DNA of 64,000 nucleotides from Zhengitettix transpicula. Taxonomy: Eukaryota > Arthropoda > Insecta > Orthoptera > Tetrigidae. The stretch is from assembly GCA_037074705.1 (NCBI GenBank), contig CM073593.1, positions 65,079,501-65,143,500 of the forward strand, written 5' to 3'. The notes under the pieces were generated by a model. It had not been told where the DNA came from. It ran no database searches and saw only the letters and a list, made by a program, of their open reading frames with translations. Positions within the stretch are counted from its first letter, which is position 1. Each line of letters opens with the position of its first letter. Positions 24,126 to 36,055 of this stretch are shown here, one piece after another. A program made the translations under genes and the position numbers.

Positions 24126-24905
24126 ACTAGCTAGGTGCCCGGCGTTGCTCGTGTACTTATTTATTTAAACTCGAAAAAGTATTTAATTGAATACTTAAAT
24201 ATATTCCTTGAGTATTTCAGGATATAATCGTCACTCAGTCTTCATACATTACGAAATATTACATTGATGAAATTGTTAGCTAGACTCAGAACTAATACAG
24301 CGCGAAAATTAACTTACATTTTCCGCAAGGATGGTAAAGTAATTCGTATTCTTCTTTATTATCATTCGATGGAATATTGCTGTATAAAATTATACCTTTT
24401 ATTTAAAGAAAATATTTCTGCTTTATTTCATTCCTGACAAAGGAGAATTTCCTTTGTTCGTTGCGTAGTAACGTCTTTCTCTCGCGTGACGTCATTGTCT
24501 CTTGGCGCGCAGTAATTTAACATTTAATGATAATGGTTTTTAATTATTATAATTTCTGTATTACTGTATTACTGAAAACAAATATTCTTTTTATTCAATC
24601 AAAATATTTCTGCTTTATTTCATTACGAAATACAGAACTATATTTTTATGATGCGTCAATGTCTTGCCAATGACGTCACCGTCTCTTGGCGCGCAGTAAT
24701 TTAACAGTAATTCGTAACTTATTTCAACTATAATTATTTCCACGTTTATTCTAGGGGTTTGTCACCCCCACAGTACCGGTTCTCGACTTTGGCAGAATAC
24801 GTATACCAATTTTTGTTGCATTCTGTCCACGCGATAAAATTTGTATAAAGAACAACGTAAATACATACATACATACAAATATACATCCTTTTTTATTATA
24901 TAGAT
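24126..24905 (+). mobile_element. Dispersed element with GGCGTTGCTCG head, near full length
   Basis: It begins CTAGGTGCCCGGCGTTGCTCG, a 5' signature I associate with short dispersed repeats in many arthropod genomes. It runs through TTTTCCGCAAGGATGG, GACGTCA/GGCGCGCAGTAATTTAAC and TTTTTGTTGCATTCTGTCC, and ends in an ACAT/TACA microsatellite tail. A block of about 105 bp is tandemly duplicated inside it (24410-24521 and 24602-24705); the copy at 13.3-13.8 kb has only one. There is no protein-coding frame, so it is a non-autonomous element. The class (SINE-like or other) is not settled. Confidence 0.75.
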
Positions 24906-25880
24906 GACAGACATTTTTTTTCATATTTATTATGAAAAATATATAATTTTACTATATTTATAATGGAATAAAGTATTTTGTATTTTAACCGAAACCTAAT
25001 CGCACAGAAAAGTTAACGTTCACGACACACTACTGATTGGCTCAAATTGCTGTTGTTATTTGGCTGCTTCATACGCTGCGCTAAATTTTAGTACAACACT
25101 GACGACAACATCAACGACCCTTAACAACGGCCGATTATGCGGCTGGGATGATGTGGTTTTGGCGAGTCTAATTCCATATAGTGGATGGAGCATTGCCTAC
25201 TTGTAAATTCTGCTCGTGATTTAACCTTTCTGCTCCAGACATGGCGTCCTTTTGTGAGCGCGAACTCAATGCATAAGTGCTTCAATGGAAGCTGTACACG
25301 TCACAATACCTACGGTGCAGCTCAGCTAATTAACGAGCTAGAAAATATCGAGCAGCAATAATGAGGATGAATTGGCGGTAAAGGCGAGCGTGTGTGGCAG
25401 GGAACGTGTTGACGAACACACGACAGTGTCAGCCTGTTCATCGCTACTAAACTATCGTTAAGCTTCTTACAAAACTACACAATTCACTCCACTTTAATTT
25501 CAAATCTCGCACACAAAAATCATAATTAGCTGCGTGTGTTCCAGTGTTGTTATTTCAAGCGATAATCCGATTACGTGCACTTGTTCAATATGTTTCGCTT
25601 TAAACTGTTTAACAAGTTATAATATTCGTTTGTGTGTGAACAGGGAATAATTTTTCAACCAATTACGAATTGTAATACTCATTAATGGGAGCGAATTACA
25701 ATTTCAATTCTCTTCTTTTAATGGGAGGGACTCAATAGATGTATTAAAAATTAGAGCAGAAATTATAATTTCACATCTTTCACAACTTACACTCTCTTCT
25801 GAAATACAGCAAAAATTTTAAAGGTTTAAAAAATTTTAAAAATCGCATATAAATAAATATTTAACGCAGCAAAAATTAAC

Positions 25881-25881
<1 letters not shown>
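24906..25881. other. AT-rich flanks around a GC-elevated block (about 25000-25440)
   Basis: The central part is complex, with CAGCTAATTAACGAGC at about 25321 as a homeodomain-type core. No coding frame over 60 codons exists. Candidate non-coding regulatory DNA by composition only. Confidence 0.25.

Positions 25882-25924
<43 letters not shown>
25882..25924. repeat. (AT)n microsatellite, about 21 units
   Basis: Uninterrupted alternating A/T for about 42 bp, probably polymorphic and capable of cruciform extrusion. Confidence 0.95.
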
Positions 25925-25926
<2 letters not shown>

Positions 25927-26090
25927 AGCAATGGATCGAAAGAAAATTAATACCGTTTACATTTATTGCGTAATTAAGTTTGTCCCTTAATAGTATCATA
26001 ATTTCAAAATATGGATTAATTTAAAATCTTTAAAATTATTATATTATATAATTTGACAATTATAATTTAATAAATAAACTGAAAACAGCC

Positions 26091-26476
26091 AATTTGTCAT
26101 AAAATGTGTACTAACTATTTAAAAAGAAATTTATTACACTGCAACGTTTCGTCCATAATTTTTTGGACTTCCTCGAGTTATATGTCTAGATAAACAAAAT
26201 TTAAAAGATTAATTAGTAGTGTAGAATTGAGAAAACGTAGTTACATCAATTTAACAAATTTAAAGATTTGAATTAATTTCGTTCAAATATAAATTATACA
26301 GACTAATCGATTTTAATATATATATAAAATTATAATATATATAATATGTTTCGTCAATTTTACATTTCTTATGCATGGTATAAGTTTTGCTTATCTGGGT
26401 TTATTACTGGAGGAAGTCCCAAAATTGTGGACGAAACAATGTATTGTAATAATTTGACTGACAAATCGCCTGTTTT
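26091..26476. mobile_element. Foldback (MITE-like) element B
   Basis: Arms at about 26091-26199 and 26385-26476 are imperfect reverse complements around a roughly 185-bp AT-rich spacer. The arm core is GAGGAAGTCCC...GGACGAAACAATG on one side and its partner CAACGTTTCGTCC...GGACTTCCTCGAG on the other. The shared GTCC...GGACGAAAC pattern places it in the same family as element A, about 2.3 kb away. No coding capacity. Confidence 0.75.
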
Positions 26477-27780
26477 TTGTTTAAGTGTATATTTATTACA
26501 TAATTACCTTTCGCCTACAATCTAGGTTTTATCAAATAGTAGTAAAGTTACAAAATATAGGTCGAAAATAAAAGTTATTATATAATTACGCTTGACCTCA
26601 ATTTATAGATTTATCACATACTCACATATTCACTTATGGACTTCTTCTCTAATAATTTTTTTCTAAATTAAGATATATTAAATACAAATATACCTCAATG
26701 GTTGGAAAGATAAATTTAAACATTGTGTTTATAAAATTACGTCAAGCTACAAATCTTTTTCGCTGTTTCAGAAAACTAAAATTTGTTTGTGATTGAACTC
26801 GACGAGGAGCCTCTTGATATTTTAATGGTTTAATGAGCAACAACACTCCCGAATTAATCCATTCATCATTATGTACTTGTTAAAACGTATACAAACTCTC
26901 ATTTAAAATTCGTTATTGTCTCGGGCGGATTACAATTGTATCGCTGTTGAACTTCAATCGTTATTCCAAACACGGGCGCTCCAAAATAAATCAGCAAAAC
27001 CGCCTTCATTATAAAATCTACTCGATGGAACTAAAACCTCACGGAAATGTTCATCGTCCCTTCCCCACTATATGATGTCTAATATAACATAAACGAAGCG
27101 TGTATTCTAGTTATTTCACTATAATTGCTCTGTATTAAGTAAAATCAAATTGAACTTTTTTATGGTATAAAAGAGATAAAATTAATAAATTATTTTATGT
27201 ACAATGACTCCGGAGGATACACATTATGTAATTTAATACTAAGGACAGCATCACAATATATAAATATACGAAGATGACGGAACCAACCTAATGAATTAAA
27301 ATTATCCCATGTAGTATTATAAAACACATAGGTATTATTTTTTTAAAAAAAATATTTCAACTATTCTAGTTGTATGAAAATCTCAGTATATTTCAAACAC
27401 ACAGAATTATTTTGTAAATGGTATTATACATTTTCTGCATTTAATGAACACGGTAGTCGTATCGTTAGTATTTTGTATTGTATTGTATTATCTTGTTTCG
27501 TCAAACACTTAAGATGAAATTTACTTTTTAATATTTATAACTGTAGCTAAATACAGGCAACATTAAAAGCAACAACGTTTATTTCTACTTATCAAAATAT
27601 CTCATAAGGTGTTAAATCTACTTGTGATGTTACCACAAAACTGATATTAAGAAATGACAATCTCAGAAACTACGAATTGAGTTTATAAATTATTAACTAG
27701 TGATTTCAACTGTATTCTATACAATTTCCGTCAACGTTTCCAAGTTGTTCATATTTATTTGCGACTCACAGTTTGTTTTG
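26477..27780. other. AT-rich stretch, nothing seen
   Basis: No supported ORF or repeat. Confidence 0.5.
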
Positions 27781-28700
27781 CACGATCGGTTCAGATACTG
27801 GAGTCACTCTGCAGATAACGTTACGGAGTTACCCCGCAGGGCTTCCCCGCATAATGCCGGAAATATTCCAAGTTGCTCGAGTACAGTTAGTCGCGGGGTG
27901 CGAAGGAAACAGACAAAGGTATCTGAGCCACCCCTAATTTTCCACGCTCCGATCCCCCCGTCGTGGCTCACCCTGTGGTGTTGAAGTCGCCTTTCAGAGG
28001 CACGGGGCCATTCTAAACAGATTCTTTCACCCGGTTCCAAGAAATAATAAAATATGTTAGAAGTGGCTTACAGGAAAGATTCCTTTGAGTTTCCGCAGTG
28101 GAACACAAAACAGTTGTGGAGCAACTGGTGCCGAAATTGGAACGTTTGAAAGTTTGGAAAATGTATTCTTCCAGTCTCTTATTGGATTTATATCTGTTTG
28201 GTCATTGAGTGGATGATATTATTGAAGTACACTGACTTTCCGTTACAATGTCATTAATTGTACTATAACACTCTGTTGTCGCCTGTTACGTCTCATTCTC
28301 CCTCCCCAAGGCTCTAGTCACTAGGTTAAGGACGAAATGATCGTTCCTTGACGAAAGGTTTGGAATGTCATGGAAAAAAGGAATGTATGTATTACACTCG
28401 TTGCCATCTGTGGGGGTCTGCATTTCCGGAGCAGAGGCGTTTCCGCCCATCTGCTACACGTGCTTTCGACTCCGGCCATGAACCTTGAGGCTCACCAACT
28501 GCCGACACCTTCCATGGAAGGAAGGTCACGTCACGCGCCTCAACTACTGCGTTGGGACTGCACATTGTCTTCCAAAGTACACTCGATTATACGAATTTTA
28601 ACCTGGAACTACTTAGTGCAGTTTATAAATAATTACAAGTCAGGGGGCTTCAGGTTGGCAGTAGACGCGTAACAAATTGAAGTATTCCATCAAAACGAGT
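27781..28700. other. Two GC-elevated blocks (27781-28040 and 28380-28680)
   Basis: Complex CpG-containing sequence with overlapping frames of 78-100 codons on both strands. The longest (28370-28672, +) has no recognisable domain. Candidate conserved non-coding DNA on composition only. Confidence 0.25.
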
Positions 28701-29560
28701 GAACGATCATTTACAGTACCATGCTTACACACAAGGAAACTAAACAATATAATCAACTGCTACGGTGGAAAGGATGTGAGAAGGAAAGTTAACATTGCGG
28801 CTGCAACGTAGGTCTTCATCAGAATTTATAGGATATTTCATGAGCCCTGGCCTTAGGATCAACCGTGACCAAAGAAAAAGGTTCAAGAGAAGCAAGGAAC
28901 TCAAGACGCCACCAGTTGGATGTAATAAAGCAAATCAAAATAGTTCTGAGGAATATCAAAATATTTTGATTAATTCGTCCCTCACCCCCCAAAAAACAAT
29001 TCATCAGGGTTCAAGAATATATGTTACAGACTGTCGTGAATAAAATACACCAGGTAAACCTGCAATCTGTGATATGGAAAATGACAAGTTTTTTAAGAAT
29101 TAATTTGATATTGAACGTCAGTCTCAGATGTTGATACTTATATTTCTATAAACATGTTTATTTTTTTTAATAATTTAATATCTGTCAACAACACAAGATA
29201 ATGTTAAAAATTCAGTCCATAGATTTATGTTTAATGGTCTCATATGTAATATATAATTAATCTGATTGCTTCCATAATCTAATGAGGAACGTTGTATTTT
29301 GTAGAATATAAATTTTTACGAAGAATTTATTAATTTCTCCCTTTTTAATTTTAATATTTATTTTCTGACTTTTTTTGACCATTACTATTTGTATAAAATC
29401 ATTTGAAATTGTCACATAATTTTCTATTTGTGATGGGACTTATTGCAATGTTGAGGCTTATTCTAGTCATATGTAGTATTGTAATCGTGATATTATTATC
29501 ACAGTAAAAATTTTTAATAAAAGAATGCTCTTTTACACGCAGGTGAGCGGATACTTATAA
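28701..29560. other. Mixed then AT-rich stretch, nothing seen
   Basis: An 82-codon frame at 28795-29043 (+) is Ser/Lys/Arg-rich and unrecognised. The remainder is AT-rich. Confidence 0.45.
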
Positions 29561-30170
29561 AGAAACGATACAAAATAAAATATTATTATCATCAGTAACA
29601 TGTTTTACGACATTCTTAGTGTGAAGGAAACCTGTCGACGAAATGCGTCCATCACTGTTACGAACTGATGTTTTATGGCTCGCGTCTGTAGCTTGGCCAT
29701 TACTTTCGTGGGGAGATAATGGTGTGAGGCTTGCGGACTTCTCTGCTTCTACGAAAGGAAAATGATGACGCTTGCGAAACTCTTCTCGCACAATTTTTCC
29801 CCTCAGCCATTCGCCGCAGAATATGATGACGTCGCTGCAATTTGCCTTCGTGTTCGGCTTCGTGTGAAACAAATGAACTATCCCGCGGTGGTACTCTGCT
29901 CGTGAAAAGAACGGACAGTTGGAAACGTCAAGGGGAAAGCCGATGAAAGTGCTAGCATTTCAGTGAGTGGGACGAAAGGGATCTGAAAGAAATCAGAGAC
30001 AATTACATCAAGTTGATCAGCAGGTTGGTGTATTAAGCACCGCACGCATCTGGAATTGGTAAAGTTTCCGCTTCGATCACTAGTACATCGTAGACAGAAA
30101 TTTCTGTCCAAAGAAATGTTAAATGTCATGTTAATAATTATGACAAAGGTACAATTTTTCATGACAAATC
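29561..30170. other. GC-elevated block with two antisense frames
   Basis: Minus-strand frames of 105 codons (29555-29872) and 94 codons (29878-30162) lie end to end in different frames. Neither has a recognisable motif, and no splice-compatible junction can be argued. Probably unique non-coding DNA. Confidence 0.2.
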
Positions 30171-30596
30171 AATGAATTTATGAAGCATCGGATTGACTGA
30201 GAATTATTCGTTGGAAGTAATTTGTTTCTGAGAAATAATCTGATGAATTGCAACCTGTTAATGACCAATTAAATATGTAATTAGTTTTAGAGGGAACCAG
30301 TTCTGTTATTTATACTTTCGTTCTAGGAATTATGTGGCCTATGTAAATAAAACACAAATACTAGTATACATTTAAATGTTAATTATAATTTACTCCTGTT
30401 TCTAATATGTAATAATTAGCTACGGTGTGCAGAGCAGTTTAACTTGGATAAAATGTCATGATAAATGTACCACATTAATTGAAAAGACAGCAAAGAAACA
30501 GAGTGGGCAATCCCCATAATTGCATAGAAAGATCATGTGCTGAATGAAGAGCAAGTAATGAATGGATAATTTGCTCCCCCCCTACCAGTATCCAGG
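30171..30596. other. AT-rich stretch, nothing seen
   Basis: No supported feature before the R1 fragment. Confidence 0.5.
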
Positions 30597-30790
30597 ACAC
30601 CCCCTAGTTAAACCTGCGACAGGTAAGTCGGAGTATTGTTACTTGTCCCACGTCCTTCCGATGACTGAAGGTGGAGATTGTCTTAGGGACGCGGATTTCT
30701 CCTTCTCTCGACCAGATTTGAAAACAGCTGACCGACTACTCCAATAGTATCAGCGGATAACTCTTACATTATGCCCAGCGTTTGCGATAC
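30597..30790 (+). repeat. R1 repeat, copy 5 (diverged 3' half)
   Basis: The 3' half of R1 on the plus strand, the most diverged copy. ACTTGTCCCACGTCCTTCCGAT, CTGACCGACTACTCCAATAG and GGATAACTCTTACATTATGCCC align to copy 1. Only the LSHVLPM part of the R1 frame is still recognisable, after which it drifts out of frame. Its age relative to the others suggests R1 has been active over a long period. Confidence 0.7.
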
Positions 30791-30884
30791 AACAACGCGA
30801 TATCCTATTAAAACTGTAATTAGATAAGTAATAAAATTCTAAAGACAGGTTTAAGAAATTTACAGCTCAAATCTTTCAGCATAA

Positions 30885-30924
30885 TTTTTTTTTCAACAAA
30901 AAAATTTTTTTTTCAACAAAAAAA
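30885..30924 (+). repeat. Two tandem copies of a 20-bp unit
   Basis: A poly(T)-CAACAAA-poly(A) unit occurs twice head to tail without mismatch. Each unit is close to a palindrome in base composition. A small minisatellite. Confidence 0.85.
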
Positions 30925-32155
30925 TTATAACTTCAAGTGAATTATTTAACTCAATATGATTTAATGTTTTAAAGCCGTAGTATTTACCTGAGTCTGACTC
31001 AGGGAAACTTCTTTTAATTTAATTCTGTTTATGGTGTTCACTTTATATATAATTTTAAGTAAGTGTTTTAATCTTGCAACAAGCTTCTAAAGTATTGAAA
31101 TGTTGCTTTATAAATATTTACTCTATTTAATAAAAACAATATTCTTTAACGCGGCGCCGACGTCTTTTTTTAATATAGGAGTACTTGAAGTACGCCATTT
31201 AATTAACGTTTCCGAATACAGAAATGTCTACCACACGCATCTCTCAACTATCTCAATTATTTTGTAGCCATACAATTGAAATGTTTGGAACACTCTGACA
31301 GTACATTATACTTAATCATTTTTTGTCTCACAGAAGAAGCCCCAGAATCGTCGCTGCAGTTATATTTGCATAGTGCTGACGCCAAAGATCCTCTCTCCCC
31401 TCTCCAAAAGTCCTCACTCATGTCGCCTAAAGCGATATAAAATTGCTAAATGATGAGCAAGTGTGGAAATATAAAAGCCATTAAATTTATTATCCTTGAA
31501 ACTTTAAGGTTTGGTATGCTTTTACAATAACATCTATAAAACACTCAAAATAATTAACTAACTCCATACCACATAGACTACAGAAACATACAAAAATATA
31601 TTTGTTATATATGGATCCTAAAAGTATTTATAATTCATATAACGCAAGTGCTAGTACCAAAATTCTACTGGATTTTGCACAAAGCTATACATTTCGTAAT
31701 TTTAAAAAAAATACATAGTGAATACGTTATAAAATATTTATCCAATTTTAGCATTACTATAGCTATATCGAATCTCGTTGCTGCAAATTGCATTTTTGAG
31801 GTTTTATAGAGAAAAATTCTGATTTTGATTTATTTTCTTACGATAAAAACTTACAATTTCTTAACATTATGGGAAAAAAAAGATTTTTCGTTGATGTTAA
31901 GAAGATTCTGGTTTACATACTGTAGATTAATAGAACCGTAAAGTAAACTAAGTGGCTACCTTCTTTGCGCGTTTCTCTGATCAAGGACAGTCTTCAGCTT
32001 TGTCATGATTTATTACCAGAAATAATTTATTTACTACGGAAGATAAATGGTTTGCGTAAATCAACAATATTCACCATCAAGATGTTCGCGAATAACGCTA
32101 AAAACATCAGCCAGCAACAGTAATGTAAATAGTTATATTTCTCTGACTTCTTCAA
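30925..32155. other. AT-rich stretch, nothing seen
   Basis: No frame over 60 codons. A short GC patch at about 31330-31430 is unremarkable. Confidence 0.5.
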
Positions 32156-32505
32156 ATAAACGAAAAAAAACGACCGCCTATTAATTCAGAAATTTTTGGT
32201 GAAATTTTATTAAAACACTTTTTAAAACCTAATTTTTTGGTACTTCTTCAGGTGTTGTACAGTTCAATTAAATGATATAATTTCAAATTCTTAATCTAAA
32301 ATTTCAAAAACTAAAATTTTATAAAGATGATATAGTTATATAAATATGTATAGGGAATTACTTACAATATATTACATGAAAAGTAGACGGACATAAATTT
32401 CTCAGGTGTTATTGGAATAATATAAAAACTTTAGATAAAGAACGAATATTATTGATGAACGAAATGTTGCATATTTGATCCAGTTATTTATTGTAAAAAT
32501 GATAT
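32156..32505. mobile_element. Possible decayed foldback element C
   Basis: The left part (32156-32252), read on the minus strand, gives CCTGAAGAAGTACC...GGCGGTCGTTTTTTTTCG, which parallels the right arm of element A. About 190 bp further on, GATGAACGAAATGTTGCATATTT (about 32454-32476) resembles the partner core GAGGACGAAACGTTGGTATATTT. Similarity is patchy, so this is a weaker call than A and B. Confidence 0.35.
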
Positions 32506-33380
32506 TGAAAATTGAAATAGACTTTATGATTCCTTATTATTTCGATTGTTATTTTAAATTCAAGACTACTCTCAACAACTGTGTAAATAAGTCATTTCGT
32601 CCGCAATGTATGTGCAAATCATTTCATATAATTAATTGCAGGTAATGTTATACAATTTTTTTCAAAGTTTTATTATGAATTATCATGTTTGTAAAATTTT
32701 GTTTTCTTCACATTTCTACATTATTAATGTGAAAGTACGTCATTTCATTGAATTTTACAACAACGGAAGACGTCCAATTAAATTAGGGGTGAAACGGCCT
32801 GTCTATTTGGATGTATTTTCTATTACGTTTTAAATTTTTATTCACAAGAAATTTCTGACATAACAAGATGTGTTTTTAATTCTGTAAATTAACCTAAAAT
32901 ATCGCAAGAAAAATAAATATAGTTGATTCGCGTCTGATGGTTTCACACTATATGCGCTTATATCAAAGTCAACGGCATCGTTTTTTGAGGTACGTTAACT
33001 GCGTGTAGAGCTGAAGTTTCTGCATCCAGAACGTCGTTTTTCTGGTCATCACAATTCCGTGTCACTGCTGACTTTTGCTACTGTATGTCACAAAAGAAAG
33101 CTAACGATAAAATATTACAACGGCCGAGTACAGGTCTAAAAGTAAAATGTTATTCTACCATTTGAGTACGTGAGCTCGCACTTGACATAAAGATTGATTT
33201 CCATAACTCCTACACGCTCAACAATGTTGTATATTGATTCACTCGGGCCATCAACCCGGTCATTTTCTTTGGAAGGCTTGGAATATTTTAATCAAATAAA
33301 TTTTGTAGTTTAAAGTAAAAAAATATTTGTACCAGCAATTCACTGACGAATAGTGTGAGCGTTTTTTTGTTGACTGTGTT
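32506..33380. other. AT-rich stretch, nothing seen
   Basis: A 65-codon frame at 32636-32833 (+) is unrecognised and compositionally biased. Confidence 0.5.
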
Positions 33381-33900
33381 GTGTGATCGTGTACCTCATT
33401 TATAATTTTGGAAGATACTCCAGATACAAAGTTGGCACTAAGGGAACAAGAATTTTCTTTCGTAAACAAAACAGGACGCCGGGAAACTGTATTCTTCAGA
33501 GCGACTTTATTTTGTCTCGCCCACACAGCGGGTGGGTACTGGTCAGAGGAGCTGAAAGGGTCAGCAGATGTGCAGTTGTTTGGGGTCAGTAAGGAAGCAG
33601 TTGGTAAAACGGACTGGACGATAGTTGAGTGAGGATGGAGTTAGGCAAGATGATTCTGAATGCCGACAAAATATGCTGCTATGCTCATCCAGATGGTTCA
33701 GGATTGCAGAGTTTCAGATAAAATAAGCTCGGAAGGCGACGAATCGCAACGAACCTGCAAATGCTGAAATTTACTGGACGAATGATGAAGAGGACATCAA
33801 ATATTCTCTGAATGAGGATTTTCTGTAGAAAACAAGAGAAGAAGAAACGCTTCTCGCCATGACACCGGTTGAACTTAACGTAAGCAAATCAGGCGGTTGT
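33381..33900. other. GC-elevated block with an unrecognised 74-codon frame
   Basis: The frame at 33408-33632 (+; it opens with TTG, not ATG) has a balanced, protein-like composition (for example TGRRETVFFRATLF, GGYWSEELKG) but no domain that I recognise. An overlapping frame and an 88-codon antisense frame cover the same DNA. It could be a decayed coding fragment of a mobile element. Confidence 0.2.
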
Positions 33901-34500
33901 TTTTTTTATCACATTTCTTTAAAAACATCTCAATTGTCACTTTCATTCTAGTTAGTTTCGCATTCCCCTCCGAAATATTTTTTATTTTACAGTGCGAACT
34001 TTATATATGTGGATAAATTGTATAATATTTTGGCATCAATAATTTGTCAATCAAGGAAATTTTGTGTTATTAAATTCAAATAAGTTACATCCAACCAAAT
34101 TAATAATAAATTAAAGTAATTATTTATGAAATTGAGACTCTCAATAACCAACCTTACCAGACCTGTAATAAACAAAACTTCTCTAGAGGGAACATTAAGA
34201 TCGATGATAAAAGACCACTAGTTGAAATGCACTGTTATAGATTATTTCCCCCAAAAAGGGACATATATTATTGAAATTATATTTTAGTCACGAAGGCCTT
34301 GGATAATCACACGTCCTATGTCATGGGACATGTATATTGGTATTTAAGGAATAAATGATGTCTTCAGTTTGAGGGGCAAGGTCAGCATCTACTTAACTTA
34401 TTATATTCCAGAAACCATTAATTACTTTTAACAAGGTACGTGCGTTGAAGTTTAATTATCCGCTGTTTTAAATACGTTGTCTCTGGTTTAATATACGACT
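33901..34500. other. AT-rich stretch, nothing seen
   Basis: No supported feature. Confidence 0.5.
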
Positions 34501-34830
34501 TACAGGAATAAGGTAAGTGGGACAGGAAAGGGAGCAGCCAGGGGTTTCGCCCCTTCATACGCGACTAATTAAAGATTACTGCGCCGACCCGATAAGCAAT
34601 TAAAGAAAAAGAAGGCTCGGAGTAAAAGAGCGTGAATTATGCATGCGGTTGGGGAAACCCGACAAATTGTGTCGCTGACATATAAATAAGGCTTCATACA
34701 ACTTTCAAATTAGGATTTCTAAGCGACGGTTTAATTAAGTGGAGGCTTCTGATGCGAGGAACAATATTTGCCCTTTGCCTTAGCGAAAGAGAAATGAAAC
34801 CAAAATAAATGGTGGTTTGAAAAATTTATG
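34501..34830. promoter_or_regulatory. Candidate conserved regulatory block with homeodomain cores
   Basis: A compact island of complex sequence in AT-rich DNA. It contains CTAATTAAAG (34565-34574), GCAATTAAAG (34596-34605), GAATTATGCATGC (about 34634), a TATAAATAAGG stretch (34681) and TTTAATTAAG (34730). A short palindrome GGGGTTTCGCCCC lies near 34545. Three TAATTA/CAATTA cores with a POU-like ATTATGCAT in 200 bp resemble developmental enhancers, but such cores are common in AT-rich DNA and no ORF neighbours it. Confidence 0.3.
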
Positions 34831-35805
34831 TTGCTACTCAATACGAGGCAGATTAATCAGAAATTATTTAGCAATCGACAGACGTGAACTGAATTCTGGA
34901 TGCTGTGCTGATTAAAAACTCTGAGGGTGACATTAACTGTGAATTTACATTAAACAACACTAATTTATACTTAGCTAGATTTATTAACTTCAAAACTTTC
35001 ACAAGTCAGATTGTTAAACATACAATATGTAACAATTTGTAATGACAGACGTCTCAAACCTCGGCGGTTTATTTTTAATTATATATATTTTTTAAATTAA
35101 TTGATTAAAAGAGTTGTATAATTTTATATTAAGTACAGATTAATTTAAAATTATAACATTTGTTTCATAGCATCACTGCAACGAAACAATTAAACCAACT
35201 TAACTGGTCATACGTCATCTATATTTCCACCTCTAATTAATTTTAAGAATTCTATGAATATCTTAAAGAGATTTTACATACATTTCGGTGAAATATTCTT
35301 TCTACCCTCGTTGATTTATTACCTGAAACAGAAAAATTATTTTACTGGACAGGTTCTTGAGTGTTTTAAAGTTAATTAAAATGGTTATGTTGGGAGAGTG
35401 ATACGGGTATAACATGGCGTCTATTATTCGTTAGCACGTTCAAACGAAGGAGTCGTTTATTCGAGGAAATGATAAACGTTCTCCACATAATTTGAATTAA
35501 ATTGTAAAATTTTATAACAGGCTGACACAACCCGAATTTTAACTGTGATATTTACACTTAATTGCAATATTTTTAACCCAAACTGAAACTGACACTGTAA
35601 AAAATTATAAATAATGAATTACTAGAGAGTTAAAAATCACTATGATTCATTGTAAAGCATGATAGCTTCAAGGTTTCGGTTATTGCAACATTGACATAGA
35701 AATTTTTGTATGTGAAATTATAATACATAAAACGTCTGTGTTAAAAGTAATTGGTCACCTGGTTTGTGTGGTGTATCGTTTTTGCGTCTCTTGAGTTTTG
35801 CAACA
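34831..35805. other. AT-rich stretch, nothing seen
   Basis: No supported ORF or repeat. Confidence 0.5.
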
Positions 35806-36055
35806 CCTGTCGACAGCAACAAGGACTGCGGAAACGTTATGTGGTATTTATTTTATCATAATTTTAGCTATTTTTATTTTCTAATTAATTTTTATATTTA
35901 TCTTCCGACTTTTGAATACAAGGGAAATACAAAATTTCAAAAAACCCAAGAGCCTACACCTGAAGAAAGGAACAAGGCTTCTAGAAACGTTGTGTGGTAT
36001 TTATATTATCATTTCTTTTGTCTTTATTCGGCTATTTTTCTTATTAATAAATAAT
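35806..36055 (+). repeat. Two direct repeats with a GAAACGTTGTGTGGTATTTAT core
   Basis: Copies at about 35806-35890 and 35957-36050 share AACAAGG...GGAAACGTTATGTGGTATT / GAAACGTTGTGTGGTATT, then TTTATATTATCAT and a T-rich tail. Both fall in the same frame of a 96-codon ORF (35764-36054), which is why that ORF contains a near-repeated WYL(F/Y)YH peptide. A CCTGAAGAA...CGAAACGTT arrangement is often seen at the ends of Penelope-like retroelements, and the direct duplication would fit their tandem ends, but no reverse transcriptase or GIY-YIG sequence is present. Confidence 0.55.

Noticed and set aside
25882..25924. (AT)n as an origin or matrix attachment site
   Set aside because: Simple AT microsatellites are common here and carry no specific evidence of function.
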